The notes: generated from the letters alone by a model not told the origin. DNA of 64,000 nucleotides from Gnetum montanum (GCA_015680685.1 MNCI01033568.1:231524-295523); one strand, 5' to 3'; shown: positions 21,729-35,000, counted from the first letter of the stretch. Numbers and translations are program-made.

Positions 21729-24700
21729 CTAGAATGCTTGGCATAGGTGGCCATCTCCCCCATGATTGAGTTGGAAGGAGGAGATCCAAAATAGCAAGCA
21801 AGGTTGTCCACCAACAGAGGTAGTATGAGTACTAGCTATCCTAAGCTCATGGAAAGGTTTGGTTTGTTGGAGGTTGACCAACAATTTCTTATTTGGGCTC
21901 TTAGGTTTATATATGATCATGGCCCTTGAAGGAAAATTTGCATGAATGAAATAAGGTCCTTCCCACAACGTTTGAAATTTGGTATGTTGTGGCACATGTG
22001 TGGGATTCCAGTAGAGAACCTTATCTCCCAGTTGATATTTAACTTTCCTAATCCTTTGGTCATGATGTTGTTTATTAAAGTCCTTGTGTAATTCATTAGA
22101 TGATAGGATGGCCAATCGATTCTCATCTAGCAGGTTAAGGATCATCAACCATTGTTTTTGTGCTAGATCAAGGTCAAGGTTGAGGTCACATGCTGTGGAT
22201 AGTGTATGGAGCTCAGTTTGAATGGGAAGCATTGGTAATTTACCATACACTAACTCATAGGGAGAGTAGCCTATAGGGAGTTTCCATGTGGAGTGATATG
22301 CCCAAAGAGCATCGTTCAGTTTAGTGCTCCAGTCTCACCTAAGTTTGCTAATGGTTCTTGTCAATATCTTCATAATCTTCCTATTGGTGACTTTGGCTTG
22401 ACCGTTCACTTGGGGGGTGATATGGTGTAGTCATTTTATGCTCAACCCCTAAGCATTACATTAATTTGTGAAAATTCACACCTGTGAAGTGTGTACCATT
22501 GTCTGAAATAAGTGCACGAGGCACACCAAATCTATTTATGATTTTTTGTTGAAAAAATCGTGCAACTATAGATTACAAGCCATCGTATGATGTGAGGGCT
22601 TACCATTGGTTTATCCATTAGGAACCTTATTTCACTATGATTCGTGTGTATAAATACCTTATAGCCCAAGACATAGTGCCTAAATTTTTCTAGTACAAAC
22701 ACTACATCCTTTAATTCTTTCTCTATTGTAGTGTAGTTAAGTTGTGCACCAACGATACTTCTACTTGCACAGTGGATGTAATAAGGAAGTTTTTAGTCAT
22801 CTAACTATGTAAGTACAGCTCCTAAGGAAAATTTTGACACATCAATCATTATGTGGAATGGCCTTGACCAATCAGGAACTTGTAGAATAGGTGTTTCTAC
22901 TAGCTTTTGTTTTAAAGTTTGGAAAGCTAGTTTGCATTCCCTGCTCCATTCAAAAGGTATGTTCTTTTATGTTAATTCAACTAATGGTTTTGAAACCATT
23001 GAAATGTTCTCAATAAACCTTCTATAGTATCCACTATGTCCAAGGAATGACTGGACATATTTTACAGTTTCTGGTTGATGGGTAATTCCTTGGATAACTT
23101 TGATCTTTTTGGGGTCTAACTCTATCCCTGTTCATGAAATTTTATGCCCTAGTACAATGCCTTCTTGGACCATCAAATGGATTTTTTGCTAGTTGAGTCT
23201 TAAATTGGTTTCTACACATCGTTTTAATACTTGCTCTAATCGGTACAAGGCTTAATCAAAGTTTGCTCCGTAGGTGGAAAAGTCATCCATAAAGACCTCC
23301 ACACCATTTCCTATCTACTGTTGCAATATGCTCAGAACTAATCGTTGAAACATTGTAGGGGCATTGCATAAGCCAAACGACATGTGTTTGTATGCAAATT
23401 TTCCCCAAGGACTAGTGAACATAGTCTTGGCTTGATCTTCTAGGGCTATTTATATTTGGTTGTACCCACTGTACCCATCTAGAAAACTACAGTAACGATG
23501 CCCTGCAATAGTGTCTAAGACTTGGTCAATGAATGGCAATGGAAAGTGGTCCTTGAATGTTGCCATATTTAGTAGCCTAAAATCTATGCACACCCTTCAT
23601 TTTCCTCCCTTTTTGGGCATGATAACTAAGGGACTAACCCATTCACTACCGGCAATGGGGTAAATGAACCCAACTTTTAGAAGTTGTTCAATTTCTTCCT
23701 TAACTACTTGCTGTAGCTTTGGGTTCAAACGCCTCTACAGTTGTCTTTGAGGCTTCATGGAGGGGTCAGTGTAAATTCTATATTAGCATATCCTAGGATC
23801 TATTCTAGTTAATTTGGGATATGACCAAGCGAAGGCTTTCAACCATTTGTTTATTACCTTCAACAGTCTCTTCTTTTGTAGTGGAGCGAGCTTAGCTTTA
23901 ATAATTATCGATTTTCCATTTTTAAGAAATGTGTATCCCATACAAATGGGTAATGATTTTAGCTCAAGGGGCTCTTACTTAAACTTGTCAAGGATTTCGA
24001 ATTTCCCCTAGTTGATATTTTCAAGGTCAAGAATTGGAAGTTGATGATGGACTTACTCTATTGTGTCTATGCTATCGATGTAAGCACAAGTCAAACCCTC
24101 AATTGGTTCCATGCATATAGTTGAACTTCTCTCTTGATCAACTGTTAGCCACTAGGTGCCTTCCTATCCAGTGGCTGTTGCATACAAGCATCTTTGTATA
24201 TCAGTCGCTTCTGCACACAATTACACCCTGAGTCACTGTATGTGATTTATAGAACTTTCTTCTTCTTAGTCTTTTCGAATGTATTTTCCTTTGATATTTC
24301 CAAGGAAAGATCATGGATTCCTAGGCACACATCAACTGTCCTTAGCCATGCTCTTCCCATTATGATTGGGAAGTCCTCCTTACTGTTGTTTACTTGAATC
24401 ATTAGGAAATCAGTTGGATACAAGCACCCACAAACAATGGTGAAAATGTCCTCCACTAGTTCCAACGAGATAGTGATGGACTGGTTGGCCAACTCTAAAT
24501 GAATGTTAATCTTTTTTAGTGGAGGGAAGTTCTAGGCTTTGTACATTTCTTGAGAAATCAAGTTGACTCCACAACCTAAATCCAAAAGAGCCTTGCATGG
24601 TTCATTTCCAATGATTTGTAGATATATTAGAGGACTCCCAGGATCAGAGAATTTCCTAGGAAGATGACCAACTTTTATCCAATTGGTAACAACAGGAGTT
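21729..24700 (-). pseudogene. Decayed protease-RT-RNase H-integrase of element B
   Basis: Minus strand. Protease: LLDLGCGVNLIS near 24560-24600 and PIIMGRAWLRTVD near 24330-24365; DLG instead of DTG is typical of Athila proteases. RT about 23820-22980, with FMDDF near 23285-23300. RNase H about 22850-22575. Integrase core fragment, then the C-terminal module LWEGPYFI near 21950-21975. Reading jumps directly from the RNase H motif IIRWLVI to the integrase core near 22565-22575, so about 690 bp present in element A (about 895-1589) is missing, including the integrase zinc-binding end and first catalytic Asp. Stops are scattered throughout. Confidence 0.85.
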
Positions 24701-25053
24701 AACATGACCATATGCGTTGAGCATGGTTTTTAAGTTGAAGGGAGCTTCGAAGCTTCAAGTGCTAGTGAGGCAGTTGAAGAATTAGCCTCTTGTGGTTGCA
24801 AGGGCTTAGTTGGACTGTTAATTCTAAAGAAAGGTCTTTTCTTCATGTGGTTGTTAGAACCAATAGTAGGTTGAGGGTTAATATGCCTTGTGGCATTACA
24901 TTACTATGACTGGGTAGGAATTTCACCTTGCAAAGCTAGAGAAAGTGGTAATGGAGTTAAGGGTGAAAGAGGTGCATCCAGATGAGAAGGATCGTATGTT
25001 TGTGGAACATTGCTCCTAGGAGAAGGAGTCCTATAATACTCATGGGTTTGGTA
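24701..25053 (-). pseudogene. Gag-protease linker of element B, left part
   Basis: Minus-strand open stretch encoding a Pro/Ser/Thr/Tyr-rich segment (YYRTPSPRSNVPQTYD). It continues on the other side of element C at 38544 onward in the same low-complexity style, confirming that C split one reading frame. Confidence 0.6.
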
Positions 25054-25058
25054 GTGAG
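25054..25058. repeat. Target-site duplication of element C (left)
   Basis: GTGAG, repeated exactly at 38539-38543 after the right LTR. Confidence 0.9.
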
Positions 25059-25329
25059 TGAAATACCCCAAAATTTGAAGGCATGCTTGCTTCACTAGGT
25101 CTTTGCAATGCACGCAGCATCACGATAGTTCTTTAGGAGATGGATGCTCAGATGTTCAGACTATCCATTTCGGCAATTTTTCTACCCTAGATGTCAACAA
25201 GCTAAATGGATTCTCTAGCCTACCCACCTGAGTGGTTCACCTAGTCGACCACGCACTTAGGAGTGGTGCATGGAATTTTTGGCAGTGCTCAAAATGCGCA
25301 AAACACTTCAACAAGTTTTCTAAGTCAAG

Positions 25330-25915
25330 GAGTTTTGCTACGCTACGCTATGCTATGTAGTGTAGAAGACTTCAGAAGACGTTTGCATAAGCGTAGTGCT
25401 ACGCTATGCCATGCCACGTAGTGTAGCACAACGTAGCAAAAAACTAGACGATCAGTCCCCTCGCCAGAGTTCAAGACCTTCAACAATGTCTTCTTTCGTC
25501 AGAAAGTGGCAAACTTGGCAAAAGCAGGTCATGTTTGCTACTACACTACACTAAGCTACATGGCATAGTGAGGTGTAGCAATTTTGTGAAAGTGACAAAA
25601 GGTAACTCGAAGGGTAGGATCAGCAAGTTCGCAAGCTTCATAGTGAAATAGGCAAAGTTTACAGATTGGTGGTGTTTTTTGCGACTAAGGACAGCTGTTA
25701 TGCTATGATACGTTACGTAGCGTAGCATAGCATAGAAAATATGCAATAAAAAAATAGCAAACTTTAAAGGTTTCTAATGCACGCAGTAGGACACAACGTA
25801 AATTTTTTGCTTTGAACCAACGGCTACGCTATGCTACATAGCATAGCACAACGTGACAAAATACTACGCTACGCCAAACATGCTATGCTACAAAGCATAG
25901 GAAAGCATGGCAAGC
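25330..25915. repeat. Palindromic GCTACGCTATGC repeat clusters in C U3
   Basis: Recurrent GCTACGCTA/TAGCGTAGC with CpG-to-TpG variants, arranged head to head (for example CTACGTAGCATAG-like cores). The same clusters appear in the other LTR at about 37140-37230, 37345-37385, 37500-37545 and 37630-37710. Confidence 0.8.
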
Positions 25916-26105
25916 AGTTATGTGACATCAATGCACCTCACGTAATTACGCCGTTGTTCTGACAATGCAATTATAGCATGGTAGGCTTGTAATTACGACA
26001 TAGCAGGCCCACCCAACGATCATGTAGGCATGTGCAACATAGATAGGTCAACATAATCCTAGGGCATGTGGCATCCAAACCACATCTTTCGCACACCCTT
26101 GGTCC

Positions 26106-26113
26106 TATAAATA
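26106..26113 (+). promoter_or_regulatory. TATA box of element C 5' LTR
   Basis: TATAAATA in CCTATAAATACCC. In the right LTR the aligned sequence is TCTCAATA (about 37914-37921), so that copy has lost the box. Confidence 0.65.
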
Positions 26114-26747
26114 CCCTAACGAGAAATGCTCGAAGGGTCCAAGTCCAGTTTTTGGCAATTTTTGGTCGGCTAACAATTTTGTTGGCTGACAAGAAAAAAA
26201 GTTAGCACTGTAACCTTGAGGATTCTAAGATTCCTGTTTAACATTGTAAATAGTTAGCACTCTCAGTTGGCATTTTGTTCTGCTCTTTTCTACCACCTTG
26301 GTAGCACTTCACATTGTTAACGCCTAAGTCCACATTTGAGCACATAGCTGTCTTTCTCTACATGTCTTGGTTACTCTCGAGATCTCTAAACTTCTCAGCA
26401 TTGTGCAACCAATAGTATCTATCTTGACAGAGCAAAGTCGTAGCTTCAAAGCGGTGCATTTTTCTAACTGCATTTTACTTTTTATCCTATTTACTATTTC
26501 ATTTTACACTATTTTCTATCTCTTTTACATTTAAGTATAACTTTGCACTATTAGTCTCATTTCCAAATTATCTGGTTGCAAAAGGTTATATTAATACTGA
26601 CTAAGTACCTGTCTGATTGACCAGACCATTCAAGGCACCTTATTTTTGTTCCATCCAACACGGCCCTCCTATGGAAATGGGGTTAAGACTATCAATGATT
26701 GATGACCTCTTGGTGTTTTCCAGTCATTGACGTTTTCGGTCGCTACA

Positions 26748-27198
26748 ATTTTCTAGCACTAGAAGGAGGGCTTTTGGTGCCCTTTTCATGTGTCACAATA
26801 GTCCTGTAAGCCTTATGCATCCTAATATGCATTAGCATAAACTTAACACTCATTTGTTATTATTTATGCATCATGCAGTGCATATCGGTTGCCTTGATAG
26901 TTCCTCGGGAACCCTACAAGACATAAAGCCTTCGATCTTCAGTTGACTTTCCTATCTCATGGTATTCTTGCATGCACTCTGTATCCTATCGCACACTAGC
27001 GTAAACGTGACATCCTTTTGTGGTTGTTTACGCATCGTGTGGTACAGATCAATCACTTTGACAGTTCCTCAAGAGATCAGCAAGATATAAAGCCTTTTTG
27101 ATTGCTTTCCAACTTCTTTGCTCTTCTCGTTCATAAAACTATTTAGCTTTTTGATTTCCTTGCTCTTCCTATTTGCAAAACTATCTAGCTTAGTAACA
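26748..27198 (+). other. Leader of element C with primer-binding site
   Basis: The LTR end is followed by ATTTTCTAGCACTAGAAGG, where the primer-binding site must lie; I do not assign the tRNA. The rest is a non-coding leader up to the gag ATG at 27199. Confidence 0.5.
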
Positions 27199-29480
27199 AT
27201 GACTTCTGCAACTACTGCTGCTAACACCTTCAACGTTGAAGTTTCCATCACGGTTCAAGGCATCACAGGTGCCAAACAATCACTCAACCTGATGCTGGAA
27301 ACACGTTGATCCCTCAGGATCAAAAATCTAGGACCTAAGGGCTTGGCCCAGCAACATGAGCACTATAACTTCCTCTGTGTAAAGGTTTAGGCAAACCTGC
27401 CTTTGGAAGTACACGAATTTGAAGGAAAACATAGCTTCGAGTTTTCCTACTACGATGGGAAGGAGTTTGTTCCCATTCTTGATGCTTCCATACCTTTGAC
27501 ACAGACAAATCAAAGGCTTCTAGACCAGCTAATCTAGTTGGCCAAACATAGGGAGCAACAAGACACAACGTCTAACCAGGATGACACCTTCTAGGATGGA
27601 CAAAAGGAACTTGATTCCCAATCCAACGAGGGAGGTCAAAAAAATCCCATTCTTGTCCCTCCTACCTAGTCCTTATGGGCCAATCTGTTGTCTATCACCA
27701 CTCCCTTTGTGATCATGCCTATGCTCCCACAACCTAAAACTACACCTGCAATGGGTAGCCATGTGACCTTTTCCACGTATCAATGCCCTTATTCCCCTAT
27801 TTCATTTGCAGCAACTATGCCTCCGCAAACTATTCATCAGTCCATTCATGTAGTGCATCACACACCAATCACAGCTATGCTATCGCATGTTCATGCTATA
27901 CCTACTTTACAACTATACGCAACTTCTATGTCCATTCCTACGTTCACGTTAGTCCCACCAACCGTGGTGGGCCTGGGCCCATCCACATGATGGACCCCAT
28001 TCACTTCTTCACCTATTCCACAACCATTGCAGATGTCTCATTATGTTCATCCTCAGATCTACTAAACCCTACAAATGGTACAACCCAACACGAGGCTATG
28101 ATATGTTTCGTCGACGACACAAGCGATCTATCCTACAACTCAACCCATAATTTCTACTCGAATAGCACCACCTACTGGGTGGTGGATAGCACAAATAGCA
28201 CCATTTGAAGGGGCTATCCTAACGGTACCACCGATGGGTCATGCCGCCACCCCCACCATTGCACAGATGGGAGCTACCACGACAGTTCCCCAACCATCCA
28301 CACCATCGTAGGGTTTGGATTAATTGTTCTAGCTTATCCAAACCCTCATCGAGGAAATAAAACATCTCAAAGCTGTTGGATTTGACATGGTACAAGTCAT
28401 GGACTTTTACCTAGATGACCCCATCAACCCTGCAATGCCTGCTTTGACATTACCCCTAGGGATGTCCCTCCCCCACTTCACGAAGTACAATGGGGAGGGA
28501 GATCCCAATGCACATCTTGTTACCTTTAGGTCTGAATCCATTCTATTGCAACAATGTCCGCACATGATTATCCATGTATTTGCTATGTCCCTAGATGGGA
28601 AAGCCTTGGATTGGTACCACATGCTGCCACGCTCATCCATTTCAACTCTAGAGGAGCTTCTGATCTAGTTCATGATGCACTTCAAGTACAACTTGAAGGC
28701 AGAAACCACACTGGATTAGTTGATGAGCATGAAGCAGGATCCTCTAGAACCAGTATAGAAGTTCATCCAGCAATGGAGTGCAACCCTTAATGAAATCCGT
28801 GAGCCCATTGCAGAGGCCTACTTGTTGGCCATCTTTAAGGGTACAATGAATGACTTTATCAAGTCTAAATTGTACTACCTTGCCCCTTGCACTCTTAGTC
28901 AAGTCTTCACTCAAACTAAGAGTATACAGGACATGGCTGAGGCAAGCAAAGACCTGGCCTACATTGCCTACAAAAACACCTTCACAAAGAAGGACAAGGG
29001 TAAGGCCCCAACAACCACAATGGCCACTATGGCAACCAGGGCCAAGCCCAAACCTAGTAACAATGGTAACAAGAACAACAAGAAACCGGCTGTACCCACA
29101 GCTAACCCCATGCCTAAGCAGGGCAATGCGTTGCAACCTCTAGTACCTTCACTTGAGACATCTACATAACCCAAACCCAACTTTGACCGTAAAGATCTCT
29201 CAAAGTACATCCCACCGCCTCTCAAGCCTTCATAACTTCTAAAGTAGCTACTAGTGGTGGGGCACATTCAACACAAGAAAATGTCGGAAGAAGGAATTAG
29301 GAGACATCAAAGCTACTACAAGCTCCTTAGGAACCCCTCTTTGGCCCTGCCCAATGAGCCCCCAGTTCCTAAGGATCTTAGGCTGGACAGGTTTTGTGAC
29401 TATCACCAACAGTGTGGTCACAACATAGATTACTATCTGGCATTGTAGGATGACATCCAAAGATTTATCGATTAGGAAAA
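27199..29480 (+). pseudogene. Decayed gag of element C
   Basis: Starts ATG at 27199 (MTSATTAANTFNVEVSITVQ), then a Gln/Pro/Thr-rich stretch (27660-28200) and a capsid-like domain about 28380-28960 (motif LPHFTKYNGEGDPNAHLVTF near 28470-28530). A basic Lys/Asn/Pro-rich segment follows at 28980-29130, and a zinc-like motif CDYHQQCGHNIDYYLAL near 29398-29448. This last motif is the Tat-type gag finger with its final Cys replaced by Tyr. At least ten in-frame stops, mainly TAG. Gag would form the RNA-packaging particle. Confidence 0.8.
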
Positions 29481-30904
29481 ACTAGTATTGGACGAAAGAA
29501 ACCGAGTATGCCCTAAGAACCAATCTATGCATGTCTACATAGATCCCCTTAACTCCAACAACACCGGTTATGTTATCAACACCATCAGTATTGACAGTGA
29601 TCCTAGGCCACCCCAACAGCTGTTCGTGATCCATGTGCCTCAACATAGTGCACTAGCACCACTAGTGGCTGGTCGAAGCTCGCAACATCTATTCATTCTA
29701 AGAGTCCCTCCATGGGCATCCATCTCTACACCACCTGTTAGCAAAACCATGCTACTCTGCCCTTTAATACCGTTAGCTCTATTTATCATTAGGGGGTCGA
29801 CTCCTTCGACAGCCCTTGTACCATGCAAGATAGCTGAACAACCTTCTTATCCTAAATAATGAGAAGTGCATTTCGTAGATGAGAAATTGAGAGGAAGTAC
29901 CGTCCCTGGTATTTCCAAGCCTATGTCTTCACCCCCTATGTCCATGCCCTCATCATCAAAGAGGGATGTTGCTATAATTGCATAGTCTGCGCTGCCCTGC
30001 TAAAAAGGGTCTAAACCCAAAAACCCGAAATCACCCCTCCTTGGGAAATTCATCTCCTGGGACGAATAGAAGAGGAGGAAAGCATTAAATAGGGGGGTGG
30101 CCAAGACCTCTTGGATGCCCTCACTCAGGTCAAGCAAGCTCTAAAATAGAAAAATATTACACTGAGCTTGTATGACCTAATCATGACATCTGTCGCACAC
30201 TGTGAGGCTCTGATCTACATGTTGACAGCGATTCTAGTAAAAGAAGACATGCCAGTGGAAGAAGAAGTAATCCACTCAGTTATGCTTCCCTCCATGCCTA
30301 TAGAGCCAGAACCATCTCAACTGACTTTCAGCAATGACTCCATTAGGAAAGATCCCGAGAGGGGTCAGGTGACTACGACACCTCTATTCTTCATAATTCG
30401 GGTTAGCCAACACCGGATTCGAAGGGTACATGTTGATGATGGGGTTGCATGAACATCATCCCCTTTCCTATTATGGACAAGTTGGGCTTGGTCGACTAGA
30501 TCGAACTCATAGTGATGTCATGCCTAAGGTCATTTAATGGAGCACAGGTTGTGGTAAAAGGCATGATTCACATAGACTTCATGGCAGGGGATCAGTTCCC
30601 CACAAATGCAACATTCATTATGGTCGAGAAGATGCTCAGGTTTAACCTGATCTTGGGGAGACCATGGTTAGCACAACTTAGGGCTATCTCTTCATCCATT
30701 CACCAGGAAATCCACCTACCATAGGCAGGGAGGGAGGTGGTGATCCATGATGATGAAGTAGTAGTGCAAGCAATCAATAACATAGACATGGAGTAGGGCT
30801 CATAGGTCATAACCTCTGAGAATGAAGCACCTACTTACTCACACATTAACCATCCAGTAGGAGAATCAGCTCAACAGACTATTCTCCAAAATGAAAGCAT
30901 GTAG
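29481..30904 (+). pseudogene. Decayed gag tail and aspartic protease of element C
   Basis: A low-complexity linker (29481-30340), then a protease-like region about 30380-30720. The motif FNLILGRPWLAQL near 30640-30680 matches the C-terminal flap region of Tat proteases; the catalytic Asp motif is obscured by frame breaks near 30430-30500. A protease would cut the gag-pol polyprotein. Confidence 0.65.
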
Positions 30905-31162
30905 GGTTAAGTTTCCCTTCCAAATGGGGGACAATGATGCAAACGAAGGCCCTGGCAAAGCGCCTCAGCCTTACACTTCACTCAATCCATGATGGGTCAA
31001 GAAGCAGCTACGTATAGTGTAGCAACCCTATTGCTTCTTGCCCAGTCACCATTCTTTGCACATTACCATCTTTCATTTTTTACAATCCATCTGCCAACAT
31101 AAGTTACGAGTTAGCGGTTGTTTAAGTTGTTAACGTATCATCTCTTTGGCATGCTACATTAT

Positions 31163-31420
31163 GGCCCGAAATGGGCTAAAACTAGTAGAGGCCCGAAATG
31201 GCTTAAAACTAACAATGGACCGAAATGGCCTAAAACTAACAATGGACCGAAATGGCCTAAAACTAGTAGAGGCCCGAAATGGCCTAAAACTAGCAATGGC
31301 CCAAAATGGCCTAAAACTAGCAGAGGCCTGAAATGGCCTAAAACTAGCAATGGCCTAAAACTAGTAAGGGCCTGAAATGGCCTAAAACTAGAAATGGCCC
31401 AAAATGGCCTAAAATTATGC
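31163..31420. repeat. 27-bp tandem array in element C
   Basis: About nine copies of a 27-bp unit starting GGCCCGAAATGGCCTAAAAC. Because 27 is divisible by 3, several frames stay open on both strands (one reads GPKWPKTSN repeats). Confidence 0.9.
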
Positions 31421-31429
31421 TTCCCCACG

Positions 31430-31825
31430 GTTTGAAAAGATCTTAAACTAGCAACCCCAACATAGTTGTAATGTTATCGATTTGAAAAGACCTTCAACTA
31501 GCATTTTTAATGTAGCTTCCACTCTCGTTACCGATCCGAAAAGACCTTAAACTAGCATTGTTAGCATAGCATTCCACTCTTGTTACTAGTCTAGAAAGAC
31601 CTTAAAATAGCAATCCCAGTGTAGCAGTGAATTTAATGGTCCAAAAAGACCTTAAACTAGCAGTTTCGATTTGTTATACATTCACACTCTGCAATGATGC
31701 TAAACTAGTAGTTTCACATTTTCGCATCGACAGTTTTGCACTTCTTAGCAGTTGCATGTTTTCGCATCAGTAGTTTTGCATTTCTTAGCAGTTGCATGTT
31801 TTCACATCGATAGTTTTACATTTCC
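31430..31825. repeat. Two further tandem arrays in element C
   Basis: 31430-31680: four to five copies of a roughly 60-bp unit containing GAAAAGACCTTAAACTAGCA. 31690-31825: about three copies of a roughly 47-bp unit containing AGCAGTTGCATGTTTTCGCA. The phrase ACCTTAAACTAGCA resembles the array at 35520-35830. Confidence 0.75.
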
Positions 31826-32060
31826 TATTTTAGTAGCTCTACATCTCCATGCCACAGCAGTCCACCATGACCTTAAAATGGCCAAATTTAATCTTTATAT
31901 CATCATACTTCGCTAGTTGTATCTCATCGCTATTTTACAAATTTTCATTATACGCTGTTTTGCAAATTTTCATTATACATGATTACTACCAACATGTGCC
32001 TCTTAACCAGGCCTTCATCTCACATTGGAAGGATTGATCAAGAGAAATGGAAATCCATCG

Positions 32061-35000
32061 CGATCTCTCTACACCTTTAGCCCTAGCAGGTCCACATGGT
32101 AAGCTTGCAAGATAATTGAACCCAGACCTAATCAACTGGGAGTCAACCACAGCTAGCACCATAGCATCCTTGGAAACATCCCCAAACTGGCCTGAACATC
32201 TGGTCAAAACCCTAGATTTAGAGGCCAGAGATGTAACCAAGGACCCTCTCATCAAGATGCCTGTGACCACATCTAGGGGAAAAGTAAAAATGTTAAAACT
32301 TAGTTCCCTCCTAGATGTGCAGACACATAAAGACGTAGCCAAAATTAATGCAAGACAACATCAGGGTCTTTGCATGGTCATATAGTAACATGCTAGGTTT
32401 AGATCCAAGGTTGATACAGCACAACATCATCCTAGACCCAAGCATGAAGGTAGTCAAGAAAAAATCTTGTAAAGTCAAACCATAAATTACACTGGCCATA
32501 AGGGATGAAAGCACAAAGCTATACCAAGCTGGTTTCATCTGCACAGTTGATTATTCGGAATGGGTGTCCAACATTGTCATGGTTTCTAAGAAAATGGGAG
32601 GAATACGGATATGTATAGAATTCTGGGATCTGAACAAAGCAATGATCAAAGAAAATTTCCCACTTCCAAGCATTGATCAACTTATCGACACTACAACTCA
32701 TCATGCTCTGTTATCCTTCATGGATGGCTTCTCAGGCTATAACCAAATTCGCATCAACCCAGAGCATCAGCTAACAACAACCTTCATGATCCCATGGGGT
32801 ACCTTTTGTTACACCATGATGTCTTTTAGGCTTAAAAATTTTAGGGCAACCTACCAGTGAGCCATGACCTACATCTTCAATGATTACATCCTAGAAATAG
32901 TAAATGACTACATGGACGATATAGCAGTCAAGTCCAAAGAGGCCGTTGATCATCCACACGATTTACGGGTAGTCCTCAAGTGTTGTAAAATGCACGATTT
33001 ATGCCTTAATCCTAAGAAGTGTGTCTTCAGGGTGAAAACTAGATGCATGTTAGGGTTTCTAGTATCGGAGGCTGGAATATGGGTTGACCCTAAGAAGGTT
33101 AAGGCCATCGTCAACCTGGCACATCCGACGAATCTTAAAGAATTGCGTGGGTTGCAAGGTATCGTACAATTCATTCAAAGGTTTGTAGTAAGGCTAACTG
33201 ACAAGTTACACCCCATGCAACATCTTCTGAAAAAGGGGGCTAACTTTGAATGGATAACCCAGTGTCAACAAGCCTTCGATGACTTGAAGGAAGAGCTTTT
33301 GCACCTCCCAACTATGCATTCCCCATAAAGGGATAAGCCTTTCTTCATATACCTTGCCACCTCTGATGCATCTATTGTAGCATTGCTATGTCAGAAACGA
33401 GACGACGGATCTGAGGTACTAGTGTATTATCTAAGTCATGCATTAATAGCGCATGAGGTGAAATAAAATGAAGTGGAGAGATATTTCCTTGCCTTAGTAT
33501 TTGCGTTAAAAAAGTGGAGGCATTACCTGTTTCGCAGTACAATTAACATCATTTGCAAAAGCAACATACTCTAGGCTATCACTAACAACCTGTATGAAAG
33601 TTGCCTGATAGCTCGATGGAAAGCAATAACCATGGAGTTCAATCTACACTATGTAAGCTAGTCATCGACTAAGGGTCAAGCCATAGCAACGCAACTTACG
33701 ACATCACCGGTCAACGACCGCATAACCATAGATCCCGAGTTCCCAAATGAGCACGTTGGCATCATCAATCCTGTCCCATTGCATCTCAAAGATACCTTAC
33801 ACTTTGATGGTGCCTTGATCATGTAGGGAGGTAGTGTAGCCACCATCATTACGTTCCCCTTTGGGGAGATGCATCCTTTCACTTATCACCTTACGTTCCC
33901 CTGCACGAATAATGTGGCAAAGTATGAGGGGCTACTAAGGGGCCTCTTAGCTTCCCAAACACTATGCATACAACACTTGGAAATTCATGGTGATTCACAA
34001 CTAGTTTTAAATCAAATCACTGAGGTCTATGCCTGCAAAGCTACGTACCTACAACCCTACTACAACATAGCAAAAATCCTGCTTAAGAAATTTGCAACCA
34101 CAAATATGCAACGTGTGCCATGCAATGAGAACACTGTGGTAGATGCCTTAGCCACCCTAGCACTAAATATTCCACCATACTTGTTTGCAAGTCTGTCGAC
34201 TTCAATTGTCGAATGTATTAAGCCTATCACTCAGGCAGGACACGTGGCCTCTATTAGTGCCGCGGATACCCAGGAGTGGTACACTAACATTAAAGCCTAC
34301 CTACAACATGGTGAACCCCCAAGTGGACTGACATCTGCTCAGAGAGATGCGATCCGCAAGCGTGCTTGGCAATATACGCTCATGGGAAATGATGCCCTGT
34401 GTCGATGCTCCTATGACAGGATATTGCTAGCATGTGTGGGTGGGGAGTAGGCAAAGAAGGTAGTTAATGAAGTGCATGAGGGGCTATGTGGTGGACACAT
34501 AGCACCCAGGTCTATGGCTACAAAAATAAGATGCCTAGGGTACTATTGGCCCCACATGGAGTGTGACTACCTATCAAAAGTTAAGACGTGTGACACATGA
34601 CAGAGATACACAAATCTCATACACATCTCACCTACAGACCTGCACCCAACACAAATCACATGGCCTTTTCAACGATGGGGACTAGACCTCATAGGACCTA
34701 TCACGTTTAAGTCCCCCTTAGGGCATAGCTTCATATCACCATCACTGAGTATTTTACTAAGTGGGTGGAAGCTATCCCCATGAGGAAGACGATGTCTCAG
34801 CAGATCTGCCACTTCATCCTGGACAACATCGTGACAGGGTTTGGGCTTCCGATGACTATTGTAACAAAAAATGGGCCACAATTTAGTAGTATGGAAACCT
34901 GAACCTTCTGTAGCAATCTAGGCATCAGGCAATCATTATTCTCCCCATATTACCCACAGGTGAATGGATAGGCAGAGGCTACAAATAAGTCCATCATCAA

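Larger units (their letters stand above)
25059..26747 (+). repeat. 5' LTR of element C
   Basis: Begins TGAAATACCCC and ends CGCTACA. The U3 side holds many direct and inverted copies of GCTAYGCTAYGCTA (about 25330-25440, 25540-25570, 25690-25735, 25820-25910). A TATA box is at 26106-26113. Confidence 0.88.
30905..32060 (+). other. Repeat-filled spacer between protease and RT of element C, possible intron
   Basis: About 1.15 kb with no retroelement domain, holding three successive tandem arrays. In the Ogre branch of Tat elements an intron lies between protease and RT; this spacer is in that position. A donor-like GTTAAGTTT occurs near 30907, but splicing is not shown. Confidence 0.5.

Noticed and set aside
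28744-29267. Minus-strand open frames opposite gag of element C (130 and 99 codons)
   Set aside because: Antisense shadows of the gag reading frame; the plus strand carries the recognisable gag motifs.
31163-31420. CRISPR-like regular repeat array
   Set aside because: Direct tandem repeats without unique spacers, inside a plant retrotransposon.
31118-31428. Open frames of 60-90 codons on both strands with a GPKWPKT peptide repeat
   Set aside because: The 27-bp unit length keeps all frames open; located in a non-coding spacer of element C without a start context or conserved neighbour.
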